From Clostridia bacterium (GTDB lineage: Bacteria > Bacillota > Clostridia > Saccharofermentanales > Saccharofermentanaceae): a DNA stretch of 64,000 nt. The DNA lies in NCBI GenBank assembly GCA_016287245.1, contig JAEEWG010000006.1, forward strand, positions 62,001 through 126,000. Direction: 5' to 3'. Below, one piece after another: positions 61,291 through 64,000 of this stretch. The position numbers were made by a program, and so were the translations under genes. The notes beneath the pieces are model-generated. The model was not told where the DNA came from. It saw only the letters and a list, made by a program, of their open reading frames with translations, and did not search any database. Positions within the stretch are counted from its first letter, which is position 1; each line of letters opens with the position of its first letter.

Positions 61291-62205
61291 ATGAATGACT
61301 TTTATCTGGCACCGGGATCTCCGATGGATGACTCGGATTATATTGTGACGGCCACCGCGCTTTCCGGAAAGGTCCGCGCGCTTGCGATCCGTTCCACCAA
61401 GCTCGTGCAGGAAGCGCTTCGCATCCATAAGACCTCTCCTGTGGCGACGGCCGCCCTGGGAAGATTTCTGACGGGAACACTTTTCCTCGCCGATACGCTG
61501 AAGGGAGAAGGAGATTCCCTTACGGCCAACATCCGTTCGGACGGCCCCTTGCAGGGCATGACCGCAGTCGCGGATTCCCATGGAAATGTAAGAGGCTACT
61601 GTCTGGAACCAGTCGTGGAGACTACCTATCACCGCCCGGGCAAACTCAATGTCGGCGCGGCTGTGGGTTCCGGAAAACTGACTGTTGTTAAAGATTTCGG
61701 CCTCAAGGAGCCATATGTAGGTCAGGTGGAATTAGTCTCGGGAGAGATCGCAGAAGATTTTACTTACTATCTGGCTTCTTCAGAACAGACACCTTCGATC
61801 GTTTCCCTCGGCGTGGGGATCGATTCAGAAGGCGTGACCTGTGCCGGAGGCTTCATGGTGCAGCTCCTTCCCGGTGCGGATGAAGAGACGATCAGTTATC
61901 TCGAGAACCGCGTCAGCGGCGGATTCCCGGATGTGACTTTCCTTCTTACAGAGGGCATGAATCCCGAGAAGATCCTGGATATGTTCCTCGGGGATAAGGA
62001 TATCTGTTTCCTCGACGGAAGAAAGGTCGCCTACAAGTGCAACTGCTCCAGAGAAAGAATGGAGAGAAATCTCATGGCGATCGGAAAGAAAGACTTAACG
62101 GAGCTTTCCGAGGATCCGAAAGGCATCGATCTGGAGTGTCATTTCTGCGACCAGAGATACCATTTTTCCCAGGAAGATGTAAAAGCACTCATTACCGAAG
62201 AGTGA
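61291..62205 (+). CDS. hslO: Redox-regulated chaperone Hsp33
   Basis: A 304-residue protein. The N-terminal substrate-binding domain includes TALSGKVRALAIRST and LGRFLTGTLFLADTLKGE; the C-terminal redox switch is the cysteine set CNC and CHFC (KCNCSRERMERNL ... LECHFCDQRYHF), which binds zinc when reduced and opens under oxidative stress. The region GYCLEP between them is conserved too. It starts 9 bases after the methyltransferase gene. Confidence 0.95.
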   Translation: MNDFYLAPGSPMDDSDYIVTATALSGKVRALAIRSTKLVQEALRIHKTSPVATAALGRFLTGTLFLADTLKGEGDSLTANIRSDGPLQGMTAVADSHGNVRGYCLEPVVETTYHRPGKLNVGAAVGSGKLTVVKDFGLKEPYVGQVELVSGEIAEDFTYYLASSEQTPSIVSLGVGIDSEGVTCAGGFMVQLLPGADEETISYLENRVSGGFPDVTFLLTEGMNPEKILDMFLGDKDICFLDGRKVAYKCNCSRERMERNLMAIGKKDLTELSEDPKGIDLECHFCDQRYHFSQEDVKALITEE

Positions 62206-62256
62206 TCAGAAACGCCGAAACGGCCGACAGATCCGATGTTTTCTTCCTTCCCTCTA

Positions 62257-62265
62257 TGATATAAT
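62257..62265 (+). promoter_or_regulatory. Extended -10 promoter of the third secreted repeat gene
   Basis: TGATATAAT, 45 bases before the start codon. The paralog at 63659 has an extended -10 in the same relative position. Confidence 0.65.
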
Positions 62266-62309
62266 GAGCGTGATCTATACATATTTGGGGATGCGTAAAG
62301 GAGGAGAAC

Positions 62310-63458
62310 ATGAGAAAACGTTTGCTTTCTTTCGCGGCAGGGGTGCTCTGTATATGTTGTCTGAGCTCTTCCCTGGCAGTGCCTTCCATGAAGGCGGGAA
62401 ATTCCGGCATTAAGCTTCTGACGGCAGAGGCCGCGCTGGTTACGAAGCCGGGCACGGTGACCGGCGTCAAGGCGGTTCCTTCCGGCAAGAACAGAGTCAA
62501 ACTGACATGGAAAGCTGTTTCGGGAGCCCAGGGTTATCTTATTTATGCGCAAAAGAGCAATAAATATGCCTATTGCGGCATGACTTCATCGGGGTCATCC
62601 ACATCTTTTACCGATACAAAAGCACTGGACAGCGATTTCAACTATTACTGGGTCTTTGCCTATGTAAAAGATTCCGCCGGGAAGATGATCGCAGGTGCCT
62701 GCGAAAAGTATGTGTACGCCAAGGGCATCTGCCCGGCAGTTACGAACCTTAAGGCTTCTTCCACCACTTCCGGAGTCAAACTTTCCTGGACTAAAGTCGG
62801 TACTGCAGACGGGTATCTGATCTACGGCAAGACGGATTCCACATCTTACGGCTATAAGGCGATGACGTCCGGAAACACATGGACGGACGCTAAGGCGCCG
62901 ACAGATAAATACAGCTATTACTGGGTATTCCCGTATCACAAGGATGCAGGCGGAAACATGATCATCGGCGGAACGGCTCCCTATGTCTATGCCAAAAAGA
63001 CCGTTCTGTCGACCAAGACATATACGGTCGAAGACTTTTCCTTCCAGATCCCGTCGGAATGGTATGCGGAAGAGCGGGAATACGAAGGTTACCCCAGCTA
63101 CTTTTTCGGAACGAATGGCGGTTACTTCAACGTGTATTGCCAGAGAACACTTCAGCGCGTAACGGCAGATAAATTCAACGATCTGATCGATGAGTATATC
63201 CGGGTGTTCTATCCTAGTAGCGATGGTTGGAAACTGATAACGATGATGACAGGGTCATATTCCTCCAGGCTTCTGTATGCAGATCTTCAGCTTGCTAACG
63301 ATGAGGCGATCGTGAAGGGCCGTGTGATCATGGATCTCGATACCTGGCTGTTTTATGAGTTTGTCGGACGACTCGACCGCACGGCGGATGCAACAGCCAG
63401 ATCGCTACTGAGCAAGAAGTTTGATGAGATCATCGGAAGCCTCAAATACGTGAGATGA
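62310..63458 (+). CDS. Secreted protein with two FnIII-like repeats and an extra C-terminal domain
   Basis: A 382-residue protein. The signal peptide MRKRLLSFAAGVLCICCLSS is nearly identical to that of the next gene. Two repeats of about 90 residues follow (from GVKAVPSGKNRVKLTW and from CPAVTNLKASSTTSGVKLSW), each with a GYLIY core and a YYWVF motif, and the linkers YVYAKG. Residues about 235-382 form a separate domain (YTVEDFSFQIPSEWYAEEREYEGYPSYFF) resembling a lipid- or ligand-binding PsbP-like fold in outline, though I cannot assign it. It shares its repeats with the genes at 37839 and 39704. AAGGAGGAG precedes the ATG. Confidence 0.78.
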   Translation: MRKRLLSFAAGVLCICCLSSSLAVPSMKAGNSGIKLLTAEAALVTKPGTVTGVKAVPSGKNRVKLTWKAVSGAQGYLIYAQKSNKYAYCGMTSSGSSTSFTDTKALDSDFNYYWVFAYVKDSAGKMIAGACEKYVYAKGICPAVTNLKASSTTSGVKLSWTKVGTADGYLIYGKTDSTSYGYKAMTSGNTWTDAKAPTDKYSYYWVFPYHKDAGGNMIIGGTAPYVYAKKTVLSTKTYTVEDFSFQIPSEWYAEEREYEGYPSYFFGTNGGYFNVYCQRTLQRVTADKFNDLIDEYIRVFYPSSDGWKLITMMTGSYSSRLLYADLQLANDEAIVKGRVIMDLDTWLFYEFVGRLDRTADATARSLLSKKFDEIIGSLKYVR

Positions 63459-63486
63459 TCTGAGTGAAAACCAGGATAGGCTTCAT

Positions 63487-63528
63487 GTGCCGTTTTCGGG
63501 CTTTTCCGGGAACGGCGCATATATTTTT
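63487..63528 (+). terminator. Terminator between the two last secreted repeat genes
   Basis: An 8-bp stem with one G-T pair (GTGCCGTT and AACGGCGC), a 16-base loop and a downstream T-rich run. Confidence 0.6.
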
Positions 63529-63604
63529 CGCTTTTCTGCGGAATAAGCATGTAAATGTCGGGCATTTATAAGAGATTAGTCACTACAAAGAAGAGGGGGA
63601 CCTA

Positions 63605-63613
63605 TGGTATAAT
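63605..63613 (+). promoter_or_regulatory. Extended -10 promoter of the fourth secreted repeat gene
   Basis: TGGTATAAT, 45 bases before the start at 63659. Confidence 0.65.
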
Positions 63614-63658
63614 GTCCTTACTATTCCATTCTGAGTGATACCTAAAGGAGGGCTTCAC

Positions 63659-64000
63659 ATGAAAAAACGTTTACTTTCTTTCGCAGCAGGAATGCTCTGC
63701 ATTTGTTGCATGAGTTCCTTCCTGGCAGAACCTGCCGTGGCGAAAAAGGCCAATGCGCAGCTTCTGACAACACAGGCAGCTTTAGTTACGAAACCGGGTA
63801 CGGTTACGGGTCTGAAGGCAGCTCCGGCCGGCAAGAACAGAGTCAAATTGACATGGAGCGCAGTTTCCGGTGCTGAAGGTTATCTTGTTTACGGACAGAA
63901 GAGCGGCAAGTATGCCTATGTCGGCATGACATCTTCTGGATCGACAACTACTTTTACCGATACAAAGGCTCTCGATGGTGATTACAACTACTATTGGGTA
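63659..64000 (+). CDS. Secreted FnIII-like repeat protein, N-terminal part (cut by window end)
   Basis: The first 114 residues of a paralog of the preceding gene. The signal peptide MKKRLLSFAAGMLCICCMSS differs at only a few positions; the first repeat begins at GLKAAPAGKNRVKLTWSA and reaches DYNYYWV before the window ends. AAAGGAGG is 6 bases before the ATG. The close match, including the promoter layout, points to a tandem duplication that is younger than the split from the copies near 38-42 kb. Confidence 0.85.
   Translation, partial: MKKRLLSFAAGMLCICCMSSFLAEPAVAKKANAQLLTTQAALVTKPGTVTGLKAAPAGKNRVKLTWSAVSGAEGYLVYGQKSGKYAYVGMTSSGSTTTFTDTKALDGDYNYYWV

Noticed and set aside
1..64000. Prophage, insertion sequence, integrase, CRISPR array or rRNA operon
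   Set aside because: No transposase, integrase, capsid or Cas-like protein, no direct-repeat arrays and no rRNA sequence were seen; the XRE/S24-like gene stands alone among housekeeping genes.

Overview
The window looks like a chromosomal segment of an anaerobic, plant-fibre-associated member of the Bacillota, probably class Clostridia. This is inferred from strong AAGGAGG-type ribosome binding sites with some GTG and TTG starts, from gene orders shared with Bacillus (SRP RNA-dnaX-ybaB-recR, veg-ispE, rqcP-divIC, argB-argD-argF), from a GTP-type PEP carboxykinase and formate-THF ligase, and from a membrane-anchored GH5 cellulase and a GH43 glycosidase. By eye the GC content is near 50 percent. 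No rRNA, CRISPR array, transposase or phage module was found. Two loci lack the sporulation genes usually found there in Bacillus (yabP/yabQ between rqcP and divIC, sspF between veg and ispE), which fits a non-sporulating lineage. The exact genus cannot be fixed from the sequence alone.

Layout. 1-7.1 kb: the end of an unknown gene, a MATE exporter on the minus strand, then a plus-strand run of a free-standing shikimate kinase, an ArsR/SmtB sensor with a zinc-type alpha-5 motif, the tRNA methyltransferase MnmM, a GH43 glycosidase and a membrane protein joining a metallophosphoesterase to a transglutaminase-like domain. 7.1-10 kb: a BlaI/BlaR-type regulatory pair behind a promoter overlapped by one of two matching palindromic operators. 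10-16 kb: a frameshifted von Willebrand A gene and two tandem paralogous lipoproteins with solute-binding-protein-like C-termini. 16.1-22.8 kb: an aromatic amino acid operon, tyrA, aroE-aroK (fused), aroB, aroA, aroC, and a type II dehydroquinase fused to chorismate mutase; it leads straight into the GH5 cellulase and a VanZ-family protein.

27-36.6 kb is mostly minus strand: a short-chain dehydrogenase, two paralogous cell-wall amidases, a sirtuin, tRNA-Thr(GGT) and tRNA-Gly(CCC), a plus-strand lipoprotein, PEP carboxykinase, a zinc-ribbon/HD protein and a soluble metzincin-like protein. 36.7-41.7 kb (plus): a small unknown protein, RqcP, a DivIC/FtsB-like protein, and two large secreted proteins that share DUF6273-like regions and fibronectin-III-like repeats. 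41.8-48.2 kb (minus): recR, ybaB, dnaX, SRP RNA, a degenerate class-A-beta-lactamase-like membrane protein and fhs.

48.4-54.3 kb: veg and ispE on plus; an XRE/S24-like regulator, a GNAT acetyltransferase and the argB-argD-argF operon on minus, the last behind a candidate ArgR box. 54.5-64 kb (plus): an orphan MsmX-type sugar-importer ATPase, a PucR/CdaR-type regulator, the ftsE-ftsX-M23 peptidase division module, a methyltransferase, Hsp33, and two further members of the secreted fibronectin-III-like repeat family, the last cut by the window end.

The most distinctive content is the set of domain fusions (AroQ-chorismate mutase, AroE-AroK, phosphoesterase-transglutaminase, putative propeller-SBP lipoproteins, cellulase with a long cytoplasmic tail), the secreted repeat family with at least four members, and several proteins that keep a fold but appear to have lost its usual catalytic or ligand-binding signature.
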